A stretch of DNA of 64,000 nucleotides from Lepidurus packardi. Lineage: Eukaryota > Arthropoda > Branchiopoda > Notostraca > Triopsidae. Location of the stretch: assembly GCA_023053545.1 (NCBI GenBank), contig JAKZAN010000006.1, forward strand, positions 4,407,001 to 4,471,000. The letters run 5' to 3'. The notes beneath the pieces were generated by a model, which made no database searches, had not been told where the DNA came from, and worked only from the letters and a program-made list of their open reading frames with translations. Position numbers and translations under genes: made by a program. This document shows positions 50,401 to 61,155 of this stretch, piece by piece. The number at the start of each line of letters is the position of its first letter. Position 1 is the stretch's first letter.

Positions 50401-51017
50401 GGAGGCTTTGCGATTCCTGACAGCCGACTATCAACTACCCCGAAATTCGCTGGGGCTGGAATAACGAATGAGTTTGGGGAAACGTTTTCCTTTTATTTTC
50501 TGTATTTTTTGTTGGTTTCATTCGCGGGACCTAGAAAGATTCGTGTGGTGAAAAAGCAAAAAGAAGCCCAGTTGGAGGGATTGAGAATTGAACAGAAGGA
50601 ACAAGAGGCAAAAAGGGAAGCAGTCAAAGATTTTTCTCATTCATTAACCTGTCGCATTGCCGGCTGAAAGCAAAGGCTGGGTACAGCAAGACTCATGTGC
50701 TTGTCGTCCCATATGCAAATGAGCTGCAGGCCCAAGCACGGAAGCGACGAAACTGACAAGCGCTGTCTTTTTTTTTTTTTTTTTTTTTTTTTTGTGGAGC
50801 ACCGTGATGTGATGGCAGGCAAAAGGTGAAGAGAACCAGAGTAAAAAGGGAGTGTATATGGTGTATCCCCTTTACTATAAAGGGAAATATGTTGGAGAAT
50901 GATGTTGGAGAAAAAAAAATGGAATCCAAAATAGTAGGAAAATTCAGCCAAGCAAATGAGAGCTTCGCATTCCGGTGTAATCCTGGGCCTAAAGTCCTTC
51001 CGATCTTGCGGCCTTTT

Positions 51018-51064
<47 letters not shown>

Positions 51065-54000
51065 TGCTTCACCGGTCTCACATGTCAAGGAAGATGAATT
51101 TAACCGTAGCGCTTCGGCTTGCTGGTATGAATTTTTGAAGTTCGAAAGCCCAGGTGTGTTTGGTATTTGTGCCGAAAAAATTTTTTCCTTTTTTTTTTTT
51201 TTTTGGTGGGGAGATCTTGGTCAAGATCGGAAGATATATACACACACACCCGAAACGACAAGGCCTTTTTTGTTCAGTGTTGGAGATGGACTAAGGCAGT
51301 AGGGAAAAAGGAACAATTTCCGTCCGTCCTTTGAAAAATTCATTGTTGCGTTCAAGTATTAAGTTTCCTTGCAGGAACAGAGGACGAAATCTGAACTTAT
51401 ATTGACAGCCAAATCATTCCATATGGGCCAATAATTGGTATACGGGAACACATGGGGGTTGGGGGGGGGGGGGGGGGGGGGGAACCGAATGAACTGAGTC
51501 CTAACCATGAAGAACTGAATTTCTAATGATGATTGACGTTTTGAAAAGGAAGACATTGAGCATTGGTTCGGGGTTATTGATTAAATTTGTAGTTGATGTG
51601 GGGTCGGCTTTTTTTCTAACGCAAAACGCAATTCTGGAGCCATGAGCACATCTGGAGTTTTCTTGTTTTAAGGTCATTTTAATTTATTAGCTCAAGCTAT
51701 TTGTATTAATGACTTGATGGCTGACTTGGGACATTTGTAATCTTTATCGCCAGCAAGCTAAGTTGGATTCGTTCGATTGTTGCGTACATGTCGACTAATT
51801 CTCATGGTTTTATTCTTAGAACGAATTGGTGATATGATAGCCAAGGACAGCCAAGCGAGACAACAAGTCTTATTAGCCATGGAAGAACACTTTGCGTCTG
51901 TTGGACCAGCACCAGCTTTAGCAAGTACGTAAAACCCCGTTGTCAGTACTTGCAATGACGTACACGTCTACTAATTTTCATTGTTTTGGCCTTTATTCTT
52001 AAAACAGTTCGTTTCTAATATGGCGAGAGTACTTTAAAAAAGTTCTCCTTAAAACGATCTCCTTAAAATTCCTTAAAAAGTTGCTTAGAAGTACCTTAAG
52101 ATTGGAATTTTCACGTTAGTCTTTCAATAAGTCGACGTCAAATAGTAAATTTAAGAAATAATAGTAAATAGCGTAAGAAAAAGTCATGATTTTAGATTAA
52201 GTTCGTAGGAGAACGGACGGCAAACCCAATTAGCGACTGTTTGCAAACCTAGGAGGATAGTTTAAAGCAGATAGGAAAAAGCAGAACGTGTTTGACATGT
52301 TTTGAAAGTTAAATAGACGGTATTGATGGCTAGCATGCCAATAGATTCGGTCACGGCCATAGTTTCGCGTATTTTCCTTGAAACATGCATCAGGATTGTC
52401 CTGTTCTCCTAGGCAACTGAATTGTGATGAATGTTGGAGCTCTAGAGCTCAGTGTGGCTCACAGGATCTTTCCCGTTTCTCTCGGGAATTCTGTGATGCT
52501 GTCACGCGCGGACTTGGTCCACGACAGATAATTACGTCCCAGGACAGACGTTATTCGTCATGAACGCCCCCCCCCCCCTCTCTTTTTCTACTTTTTCTAG
52601 TATTAGTTCCCTTTTGTGCCAACCAGTACAACATATTGTCATCTTCCGTGAACAACAATGGAATCCTTTCATTGTATTGTGTTATGTTCCCTTTTCGGCT
52701 ATCTGAACTTTTTGAAAACATTCAACCATTGATAAGAGCACAAAATCATGCAAGTTTGGGGGGGGGGCTCTAATATAACCTCTGTAATATACAACGGATC
52801 CGGCCCAAGGTTGTTACGTGCCAAGTCTGACTCCATTGGTGGCCAATGTCCTGTCGTGATTGACAGGTGACACAAAAGCATAGAGCAAGCTGGGTTGGGA
52901 TTGGTAGCCCTTTGTTATATTAAAGCCACGCCTCACAGCGTCCCTTGTTATCAGCTGCTGGTGCAAAAACCTTTCCATGGCTGCGTGTCTGGAACGTAAT
53001 GGAAATTGGCAAATACGCTTGTAGATCGAGAACCTATTTCAAAAGAGAATGCGAAACACACAAAAAGAGAACGTGGCTGCCTTTTAAGATCTTTACGGGG
53101 CCAACCAACAAATAAAGACAAGACAGAAGCTATTACACATGACTAAGCGAAGAATGCAAAAAACAGTAAGGAGCTTGTTGTTAAAAGTTTTTTTTTCAGT
53201 TTTTTACGTCTCAACCCGAAAAGGAAGCTCAACTACACTGTAAAAACTCAGTAAACCTAAACAATCAGGAAAGCCAATTCAATAATACAATTAAGATAAA
53301 TGTAGCTCATTTTTAGTAGAATTTCCTTACCTCCATAGCGCCATATTGATTATAATTCGTAAGTTTGACACATTTCAATACTTGCACGTACATTGCGTAC
53401 TAATTCCGTACTTGCACGTTACACTGCGTTTATTTTGACACATTTCAACCATGGATTTCTTATTTTTAAGCCGTTTAGGGTATATACTATTACAAAGCTC
53501 AACAGTGAATTGTCGACTTGTAACGCTTTGTACGTTTTATTTTAACGAGTCTCAACAATGAACTTCGTACTTTTGCGGCGTTTACGGTGTATTGTTACTT
53601 GTGCAAAGGTCAACAGTGAATTACTTTCGAGGGCGCATTACAGGAATAGTTTACTCGCATAGGAGATGTCATTTTGTTGGCAGTCGTATTGCTTTTACGC
53701 TATATCATGGTTGTCTGCCACATTGCGCTACTTAAAGTTGATTCAGATTTCGGTAGAGAGGTAATAGACCTTGTATATTTCAACCTTGTCGTTGTGTGCG
53801 TTTGGGGTATTCTCGATGGCGCGATATTGTTGCGCTGTATTAGAAAAGGGATGGACAAAGCTAAGCCGAACTTGATGAGGGTTCCGGTATAAAGCTTTGA
53901 GGGTTTTGAGAAGCTAATGTACGAAGGTAATATTAAAAGTTTATTTTTTTCGGTATTTTTTCCACCCATCGAATAAGCGGTATGTGTGTCTGTGTGTTTA

Positions 54001-57000
54001 GAACTTGCCCCTCCTTGCCCCTTGTCTCCTTAAAACCACATAGCCAAGAAGGACGCGACGTTTTTTTTTGTTTTTAATTATTTTTTGTCATTTTTTTTAA
54101 GTCGCGGTACTTTTGCTTTATATTTCTTCTTTTTGTCCTCATGGCGGACTCTGTGATAGCGCCATGATAGCGACATATGATCACTTTGATAGGACTCCGA
54201 CATTAAGCATACCGGTATCTAATTACGTCCTTATTCAATGGGGGTTAAAAAAAATAAAATAAAAAAAGGAACTTCCTTTCTTGCTTCGTCTTACTTCGGT
54301 CAAATGCCGCGGGTTTTCTTCCAACCTTCCCCCTTTTTTTCTCCAAAGTTTAATTTCATTAAGGTGAGAGCTTCAGTTTCGTCTTGACGCTAGTAAAAGG
54401 ACTGTGTACCGCTGTACCGCTGTACCCCGGGTTCTCGAATTATAAAAGCCTTGACAACGATGAACGCAATACCGGCCACCCTCCTTCAGGAAGCATGAAC
54501 CGTGTTACTGAAACCTTTTCTACACCCCTATTTTTTTGCTTTTGCTTTTTGATGTCGATATTCAATAGTGTCGATTTGGAGGTTGTCATAGAAACCCGGC
54601 CATTGCTTGGCGCACATTGGCTCACATATTCTCGCCTGCTGGGGATACCCCAAGAGTACCACAAGTGACCCAAGCCCTTTCCTCTCTTAAGCCCAATTAA
54701 ACTTGATGCTGGCTTGTCGAGATGGATGTGAAGTGTTGGGGTTGGCAAAAAAAAAGTATCAAGGGGACTTCTTACAGGGTTTGATCGTACTGATCGTACT
54801 CTTGGCAACCCTAATCTAGAACTTTCGGAGCGAATTTCCCCTGCATATAGACTGCATTGGCAAATGGTAACGCTTGTCATGTAACGAACAGTATGGATAA
54901 AAGCGTTATCATCAATCAGCCCTTATACTTGTACGTTAATAACCCTCTTGAGTTCTTTCCATCCTTTTTTTTTTCGTTCGTATTGACCCGAAAAGGTCGT
55001 TTTCTACACTTGAATCTCCCCGAAGGCGCAGAAGATTCGTGATAACCTCCAGCAGTGAAAAATGCGTAATTTTCTGATCAATTCATTCGAATTTATTTTT
55101 TAATTTTGTTAATTGCAGTGGTATTCTAACTGTAGCAGTTTCTAATCATCTCAGTATATTATGTAATTTTTATATTTTAACTTTAAGAGATTTCTCTATA
55201 CATAAATCTCTTGAACTTGTAGTTACTTTTAGTTTAACTTACTTGACTTATACGTAACTTATACTTATACTTAACTTTCATAGTTAGGGTAGTAAAGTGC
55301 CATACTTTTGGTAATGTTACAGTTATCGAACTGTAATTTTACAACATTTTACTAGGGTAAAACTATTCCGTAACATTTTAGTATTTATTATTATTGTATT
55401 TTATTACTTTAGTAGTACAATTAAGGCTCTCGTATTCCTTAGCTCGGTACAGGCGGTTAGCATGGGGAAGTTCGCGAACGTCTAATTTCCAGTGCTTACA
55501 CATAGGAAAAGTACCCTTATTGCATTTCATTGTTACTAAGGGCTTGTTCTCAATGCTTAAGCATAGGAATATGGCCCTTACCGTCCTTGATTGTTACTAA
55601 AGTCTAGGTTCTCTAGTTCGACCATTCGGAAAATGTTTGAAACAAGGCGCATTAAGCTTAGATTAATGTAACAAGTTTTCGAGAAAACCAGTGCATTTAA
55701 GGGAAAAAAAATCTTTAACAGTAATCTAGAGCTTGCTAATAGGTAGGGCACGACCAATGCACAATCTTTTCCTGAGTAATAAATTAGCAATATGTAAGTG
55801 AAGTTTACAACTATGAGATATACGCTACCTAACAATCCTTTGGTACACTAGCTGCTAACAAAAGAAGACTTTTGTTTTAGTTTGCTTTCAAGTCTGACAG
55901 CCGTTTTCGAGAAATCTTGTTCCGAAAGTTCGACGACTTGATTTGGACGTGTGCTGTTACAGCAAACTGTTACAACACATTGTACTTTTCAGAAGAAAAA
56001 CAAGACGGCAATTAGCTACCTATATCTTTCCTTACTTTCTTACGCTTTTACAAAACAATAACAAACAGCAGTGCCATCTGTTACTCTTTCCCGTTAATAA
56101 GCTAAGGTACACGGGAGCCTTAACTAAAGAACTTTAATAATTCTTAATTATCTTAGCTAAGGTATAAAAGGGCCCGTACTTATATTGTAATGTTAGGGAT
56201 ATCGAGCTTTAATCTTCCAACATTTTATCATCGTAAGAATGTTTAATAGTAATACTTAATATTTAATAGTAAAATTAACCGATTATTTTAGGAATATTCA
56301 TTGTAGGAATAGTATCCTTCGTTTGGGCAATATCTCGACAAAGTCAAGTCGAGCAGAAGTTTCTTTCCATTTCTGTAACAATTTTGGAATTTCTTAAGTT
56401 ATCTTCAAATAAAGATTAAGCTTCAAATTGCCATGTTTTTGTTTGGGGGGGGGGGGGGGGGGATTTTGTACTACTGTTTTTGCTGTTCGCGGTACATTAG
56501 TGTCAGAAATTTGTGGAGGAAAAGGAAGCTGACTTTCCTTAATTTAAGCTCGAGCTTAATCTATCGTTTAATTTTCCATGATTTCATTAAAAGATTTGAA
56601 GTCTGGGTGGGTGGGAGAATTACGTTTCTTTCTTTCCTTTTTTGTTTCTTTAACCCCCGAATGCACTGTATTATTAACATGGAAGTCGAGATATTTCGTC
56701 GTTGGCCCAAAGGGAATGGCTTTTTTACATAATAAAGGGAGGAGCTTTGAAGTGGTCCACCTTGTTGCATTCCCCCATCCACCCCTTCTTTTGTTGTCGC
56801 CCCCTGTACGTCTCTGCCACCCGGTTTCCATCCTAACGACGCCTGAGCTGGCTAAACTCGGCGCCTCCTGCTCCCGTTCGACGCCTTTAAGTCGCCACTT
56901 CACCGCTTTGCTCCGCACCTTCGCCCACGCCCCGTTGTGCCCGGGTGGGAGGAGCCTCCCTGGGATTGAAGAGGGGTTGGGGAGTCAAAATTGAAACGAC

Positions 57001-60000
57001 GTACCGTACCCGAGCTGGGAGCTGTACAAAGGGGGGGAGCCTTGGCAAAGCGCAAAAGAAAGAGTTTGGGGTGGAAGGGGGGGAAGTGAAATTTCATTGT
57101 CGTTGACAGGAACATGATGAAAGAGAAGCAGCCCAGGGAACACGTCAATATGAGATGGTTGCTACGGCAACCTTGCACAGAGACGTAACACAAAGAGCCA
57201 AGAGAAGAGGGGGTAGGGTGATCAGAAAGCCAATTAGGGATTTTTTTTTTTTTTTTTTTTGTTACCCCTCCCGTGAGAGATCACATGCTCTTTGCTATCG
57301 AGGGCCACTGAACACGAGGCGTGGAATATAGTACCAATATCCGGGGAAAGAAAATTGAGTCGCTGTTAGAGCCCACCCCTAGCTTCGCCATGCAAAGAGA
57401 TTCAGTGAGCTGTGTGAACCAGGAGTTCATAAAAGATGAGATGAGAAATGATGGCGGGGGCACAAAATTGAAAGAAAGAAAGAAAAAAATTGCTATTGTC
57501 TGCGAGGAATAGAGGAATATTGAACGCTTTTTCGTTAAAAATGGAAAGTTTTCAAGAACGAATCTTTTTTCTGGACGATTCCAGGTCCCTTGAAGCCCCA
57601 AATGAACATTCCTGTGCCACATTCCCCAATTACGCCAGTTAAGACCAATAAGGAAGTTTGGTTGAAAGGCGATGAGGATTTTCGACCCATGAAACTGGCT
57701 TCCAAAGTAAAGAAAGGCATGCATGCATGGTGTTCCATTCGCCTTGTTAAGATATGATCTTTCCAACTCGCGTTACTCTTTTGATGCATAGATCATGTAT
57801 GAGTCTGAGCACGCACCAGCGGCCAAAACTGCGTTAGAACTTCCTGAACCTATGGAAATTGTGCCTGAGCCTCCTATCATACCTTCAATACCAGCTTATC
57901 CTAAGTAATGCACTTCCTTTTTGCTTCTTTGTCATTACTGGAGCTGGAGAACCGTCTTTAGACGCTTGTTTACATTCATAGAGTGCCCAAAATATTTTAT
58001 GGAACGCGTACGCATAAGCAGATCAGTCAAGTCGTCCGCGAATTCAAACGTACATCTTTTAATCACGCCAAGTAATGTATACTCAATCCCTTAATCCATT
58101 CAACAATGCTGTGTACTCAATGTACCTAACATATACTCAACATTGTCCCGAAGCTGGTTTAAAAAAAAAAAAAAATGTTTTTTTTTGTTTTTAGAATGGT
58201 GATTCTGGGAAGTAGGGAGCACACCTGTATTCATCCCGAGGTTTCCGTCTCCTCTAACAAGAACGAACGGTGTCGTGAGTTAGTGGAGCAGCTGAAGAAG
58301 CACCAAGTACGGGGATTCCGTTGCTCCTTCGAGCCATTTAAGTGCCAAATGTTTACATTGTGGATTTTGCTAGGGGCCTGGTTGCTTGTACTTGGCCGGA
58401 GCACAGCGATTAAAAGAAGAAGCGTCTGCACACAAAATTATGCCCAAAGCAGGGCATGCAACGGGTTGGGACATGGAAGATTTAGTGGTCGTGGGCAAGA
58501 AGAGGCATGCCTGCCCCTATTACCTGACCAGGGACATGCTGAAATTTGCAGAGATCATCTTCTGTCCATATAATTACTTGATTGATCCTCGCATTCGCAA
58601 GTCGGTGAGTGTGGTGCTCACTTGTTCCTTTTTACCTTTTTTGGTTGTGTACAAACGCAAAAGCTTTACTGATGCTTGGTTTTCAGATGCAACTGGACTT
58701 GAAAGGGCACGTAGTTTTGTTGGACGAAGCTCATAATCTGGAAGATAGCGCCCGGGAAGCTGCCTCGGGCACTTTTCCGGCGAATTTGGTCCAAGCTGCT
58801 ATTAAAGACTGTGAAAAAGCGTGCAAGATCGCCGTGTTTAAGAAGCGAGATGATTTAGTTGAGCAGTTTCGGCAAGTGGTGAGCTAATTGTCTAAACTTA
58901 AGAAATAAATTTTTTTTTTTAAAATTTAAGGAAAGTTTAGAAACATTTGGGAGTTTTTGTTTTAGGAAGCTTTTTGCTACGTGTTAGTCAATTGGATGGA
59001 GAAACGGCTGTTTCGACCCGTCGATAATGATAAATCGGAATGTAAGATGACTGGGATGGAGTTTTTGGCTCAGTTGATGCAAGAAGGTTATAATCCCGAA
59101 CGTCTTCAGCAACTGGTGGTAATTTTCCATCATGATTTGCAGTTTAAGGTTGTTACTATTGTTGTGTGTTTACGGTATTGGTTTGTTGTGAAGGAGTTGA
59201 TTGAAAAACTCTCGGATCCGAATGCCGAGTTGTTAAACGAAGACAGCTTTCTGGACAGCTCTGAAGCAGCCAATCAAAGTAGTGGATTTGACCACCAAGA
59301 CGTGAATTTGACACTTAGCGGCGCTACAATGCAGCTAATGGGAGGTTTTTTGCAAGTCTATCAGTTCATGGCGGACGAGGGCCGGAAAAATATCGACGAT
59401 TACCGCGTTGCAGTGGTCAAATCCAAGCGTCGAAGAACCGAAAGAGGAGACCGAGTAAAAAAAAAAAGAGAGCAAAAATGCGGATTTTTTAAAAAATTTC
59501 TTTTTGCTTTTTGTTATTTTGTGTGACATCATGACCTTAGTACGCCGAGTTTTTTACTGAAATGGAATGCGTTCTCCATATGTGGTGTTTAAATCCTGCA
59601 GTGGCTATGGAAGCCATCCGCGATTCTGTCAAATGTTTGATTGTGACATCAGGAACCTTGTCGCCTATGGCGTCGTTCCAATCCGAGCTCGGCATGCGAT
59701 TCGGCATTAATTTGGAAGCTAACCATGTTATTCCTATGAATCAAGTAATTCGTCCTTTTTTCGCTAATTCTATATATTTATATTACAACTACCGTTAGTT
59801 ACATTATTTTTATATAATTATTTATATGTATATGTGTATTGTTTATATTTATATTATTGTTTATATGTATTTGTCTATTGTTTATATTTATATTTTTGTT
59901 TATATGTGTATATGTATTATACATACTTATATTTATGTTTATGTTAGTATGTGTATGTTTGTATTACTATTATTATATAACTCGTGCAAATTTTCGTTAA

Positions 60001-61155
60001 GGTATTGGCTGGAGTTATCACCACGGGTCCTGGGAATGTGAAACTTATTGGTGACTATAGACATTCGCAAACGTGGGATTACCAGGATGATTTGGGCAGA
60101 CTTTTGCTGTCAATCTGTTCCATTGTACCTCATGGCGTGCTTTGTTTCGTTCCATCCTACTATTTTATGGAAAAGATGATTGAGAGGTATAACTTCCATC
60201 ATTATTTGCGTCCATCATTAAAGAAAAAAAAAGTTGAGAAAGTATTGACTTCTTCTTTTTTGTTTGTAGATGGGAATCGACAGGTTTTATGATCGAGTTA
60301 CGAGCAAGAAAGCAAATCCTACGCGAACCGAGAATGGGTTCGGAGTTAAAAAATTGCTTGGGCGAATTTTATCGTGGTATTGAAGACAGCGAAGCTAGTG
60401 GCAACGGTGGCTCGTTATTGTTTGCGGTTTACCGAGGCAAAGTCAGCGAAGGGATCGATTTTGCTGACAATTTTGCCCGTGCTGTTATTTGCGTAAGTTT
60501 TCATTGAAGTAATTGAACTATTTTACATTCTAAGATTGCTGTATTAGGTTGGAATACCTTACCCAAACGTGAAAGAAACAGTGGTGGAGCTCAAACGGAC
60601 GTATAACAGCGATAAAGCTAAGGAAGAGCAAAGTTCAATGGCTAGACTGGCGACATCTGGAAACGCCATCAAAACGGTGTTAAATGGGAAAGAGTGGTAT
60701 GATATTCAAGCCTACAGGTTCGGTTTCTAACCTCCTTTTCTTTTCAAAATCGAATTACGTGTTTTTTTGTATTTATTTCATTTTTTAATTTTTTATTTAG
60801 GGCGTTAAATCAAGCATTAGGAAGGTGTATCCGACATAAGAACGACTGGGGAGCCATTTTACTAGTCGACGAGCGCTACGCTACCCAGCCTGCTAGTATT
60901 AATAGCCTGTCTAAGTGGATACGACAACGAGTCGTCCGTTTCCCGAGTCACGAGAATCTGGAGCAGTCCTTGACGCAGTTTGTGGGCGCTATGGCCGACG
61001 CTTCAGCCATTGTCAGCCAGGAAAGCTCGGCTATGGAAAGTCAAGGCATTTTGGATGTGTTGGAAGCTCGTGGGATGGATGACAGTGAAGGATTGCGTAA
61101 ACGCGGTGCCGAGAATGGTGATGTTTGCGGCCAAAATAAATTGCCTAAATTCTAG
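44355..61155 (+). CDS. BRIP1: BRIP1/FANCJ-type Fe-S DNA helicase
   Basis: A superfamily-2 (XPD-like) 5'-3' DNA helicase of the Fanconi anaemia and crosslink-repair pathway, nuclear. Exons: 44355-44468, 45190-45301, 51820-51924 (or 51928), a probably missing link, 57792-57904, 57982-58071, 58195-58306, 58374-58604, 58687-58878, 58966-59118, 59194-59454, 59541-59744, 60002-60186, 60270-60492, 60548-60717 and 60801-61155 (TAG). The N-terminus [20 protein letters not shown] with KAYPSQVA matches vertebrate BRIP1. Motifs: Walker [17 protein letters not shown], four Fe-S cysteines (EHTC, NERC, GPGC, HAC), [20 protein letters not shown] and QALGRCIRH. The product is about 870 residues and stops soon after the helicase core, so it lacks the long vertebrate C-terminal tail. 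One junction (51.9 to 57.8 kb) is unresolved. Confidence 0.93.
44469..45189. repeat. BRIP1 intron 1 with a foldback (inverted-repeat) structure
   Basis: Arms at about 44738-44820 and 44907-44988 are reverse complements with scattered mismatches (for example GGAAGTAATTCA and its complement, then AAATTTGGTAAAAA). A second pair lies further out (44676-44690 and 45079-45096). The outermost 44629-44676 and 45112-45157 are direct repeats containing TGGCATCAAACGTTAGT. The structure takes up most of the 721-bp intron. Confidence 0.72.
45190..45301 (+). CDS. BRIP1 exon with Walker A (motif I)
   Basis: Thirty-seven codons plus one base between TTTTTTAG and GTAAGA. It encodes [19 protein letters not shown], the ATP-binding P-loop, in the order and context of BRIP1. 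Confidence 0.95.
45302..51819 (+). other. BRIP1 intron (6.5 kb)
   Basis: No exon was recognised. It contains a duplicated block with CAACAGTGAA (46459-46580), C- and G-runs near 47349-47365, 49951-49966 and 51458-51482, an A-run at 51022-51060, and TACTG microsatellite at 49492-49512. Open frames here are low-complexity or lack splice support. Confidence 0.75.
46459..46580. repeat. Direct pair carrying CAACAGTGAA
   Basis: TTCCACGAAAA...TTCGC(A/G)CAACAGTGAA occurs at about 46459-46506 and 46530-46580. It is in a BRIP1 intron and carries the same core as the palindromic arrays at 30 and 32.5 kb. Confidence 0.7.
51820..51924 (+). CDS. Probable BRIP1 exon in the insert between motifs I and Ia
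   Basis: It starts after TATTCTTAG and its only open frame fits the phase of the Walker A exon. The product is [16 protein letters not shown] with [16 protein letters not shown]. There are two donors: GTACGT (end 51924, phase 1) or GTAAAA (end 51928, phase 2). The next certain exon at 57792 needs phase 0, so at least one exon is missing between them or one boundary is wrong. There is no clear similarity to vertebrate BRIP1, whose insert here is poorly conserved. Confidence 0.6.
53433..53628. repeat. Tandem pair of about 100 bp with CAACAGTGAATT
   Basis: Two units share TTTTA-rich starts, (TC)TCAACAATGAACTTCGTAC or CAACCATGGATTTCTTA, a GCCGTTTAGGGTAT/GGCGTTTACGGTGT part and the ending AAAG(C/G)TCAACAGTGAATT. 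Confidence 0.68.
55421..56123. mobile_element. 703-bp TTAA-flanked element with terminal inverted repeats
   Basis: It is bounded by TTAA at 55421-55424 and 56120-56123. Inside these, 55425-55444 (GGCTCTCGTATTCCTTAGCT) is inverted at 56100-56119 with 17 of 20 bases matching. The left part carries reversed 61-bp units (about 55503-55603) shared with copies in the T-box gene and downstream of it. No open frame codes for a transposase, so it looks like a non-autonomous MITE. TTAA target use recalls the piggyBac superfamily, but the termini do not prove this. Confidence 0.75.
57792..58071 (+). CDS. BRIP1 exons with motif Ia
   Basis: Exon 57792-57904 ([20 protein letters not shown] and a Pro/Ile-rich linker) joins 57982-58071 in phase 2 across a 77-bp intron. 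The junction completes [18 protein letters not shown], close to the vertebrate BRIP1 motif Ia region. Both splice sites are canonical. Confidence 0.92.
58195..58604 (+). CDS. BRIP1 exons with the Fe-S cluster domain
   Basis: Exon 58195-58306 gives [16 protein letters not shown] and [10 protein letters not shown]. After a 67-bp intron (58307-58373), exon 58374-58604 gives [29 protein letters not shown] and [17 protein letters not shown]. Four cysteines (EHTC, NERC, GPGC, HAC) match the spacing pattern of the 4Fe-4S ligands in XPD/FANCJ helicases. Reading through the 67-bp intron would put the downstream frame out, which supports splicing. Confidence 0.93.
58687..58878 (+). CDS. BRIP1 exon with DEAH box (motif II)
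   Basis: Sixty-four codons, phase 0 at both ends. [20 protein letters not shown] is the Walker B/DEAH motif of BRIP1, followed by a helical segment. Confidence 0.95.
58966..59454 (+). CDS. BRIP1 Arch-domain exons, with a probable 75-bp in-frame intron
   Basis: It starts [15 protein letters not shown] after TTTTAG and ends at CGA before GTAAAA. A segment at 59119-59193 begins GTAATT and ends GAAG, is 75 bp with no stop, and would add a hydrophobic run ([12 protein letters not shown], then [10 protein letters not shown]) foreign to the family. Removing it joins PERLQQLV to [14 protein letters not shown]. Two exons, 58966-59118 and 59194-59454, are therefore preferred. The later part, [17 protein letters not shown], matches BRIP1. 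Confidence 0.88.
59541..59744 (+). CDS. BRIP1 exon with motif III
   Basis: Sixty-eight codons between CTTAG and [17 protein letters not shown] and [19 protein letters not shown] are highly similar to vertebrate BRIP1 and contain the TSGTLSP helicase motif. Confidence 0.95.
59745..60001 (+). repeat. BRIP1 intron with TTTATA/TGTATA-rich microsatellite
   Basis: A 257-bp intron. About 59800-59975 is an imperfect TTTATATGTATA-type repeat. It is long relative to its neighbours (55-87 bp), so the excess is repeat expansion. Confidence 0.8.
60002..60492 (+). CDS. BRIP1 exons with motifs IV and V
   Basis: Exon 60002-60186 ([35 protein letters not shown]) joins 60270-60492 in phase 2. The second exon encodes [19 protein letters not shown], which is helicase motif V. 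Both are strongly similar to vertebrate BRIP1. Confidence 0.95.
60548..61155 (+). CDS. BRIP1 last two exons with motif VI and C-terminus
   Basis: Exon 60548-60717 ([27 protein letters not shown]) follows a 55-bp intron. Exon 60801-61155 encodes [20 protein letters not shown] (motif VI), SLSKWIRQ and a short Ser/Glu-rich tail ending LPKF before TAG. No Ser-Pro-x-Phe BRCA1-binding motif was seen in the tail. Confidence 0.94.

Larger units (their letters stand above)
51929..57791 (+). other. BRIP1 intron region (5.9 kb), possibly with one unrecognised exon
   Basis: A Cys-rich frame at 52413-52500 could be an exon but has a weak donor. The region also has a roughly 100-bp tandem pair (53433-53628), the TTAA-flanked element (55421-56123), a G-run at 56443-56462 and a T-run at 57240-57260. 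Nothing else coding was supportable. Confidence 0.65.

Noticed and set aside
53674-53892. 72-residue hydrophobic frame ([14 protein letters not shown]...)
   Set aside because: Starts at TTG, has no splice or promoter support and no recognised family; it lies inside a BRIP1 intron.
58307-58373. Read-through of the 67-bp segment as BRIP1 coding
   Set aside because: Reading through shifts the frame away from GPGCLYLAG and the Fe-S cysteines; splicing restores it.
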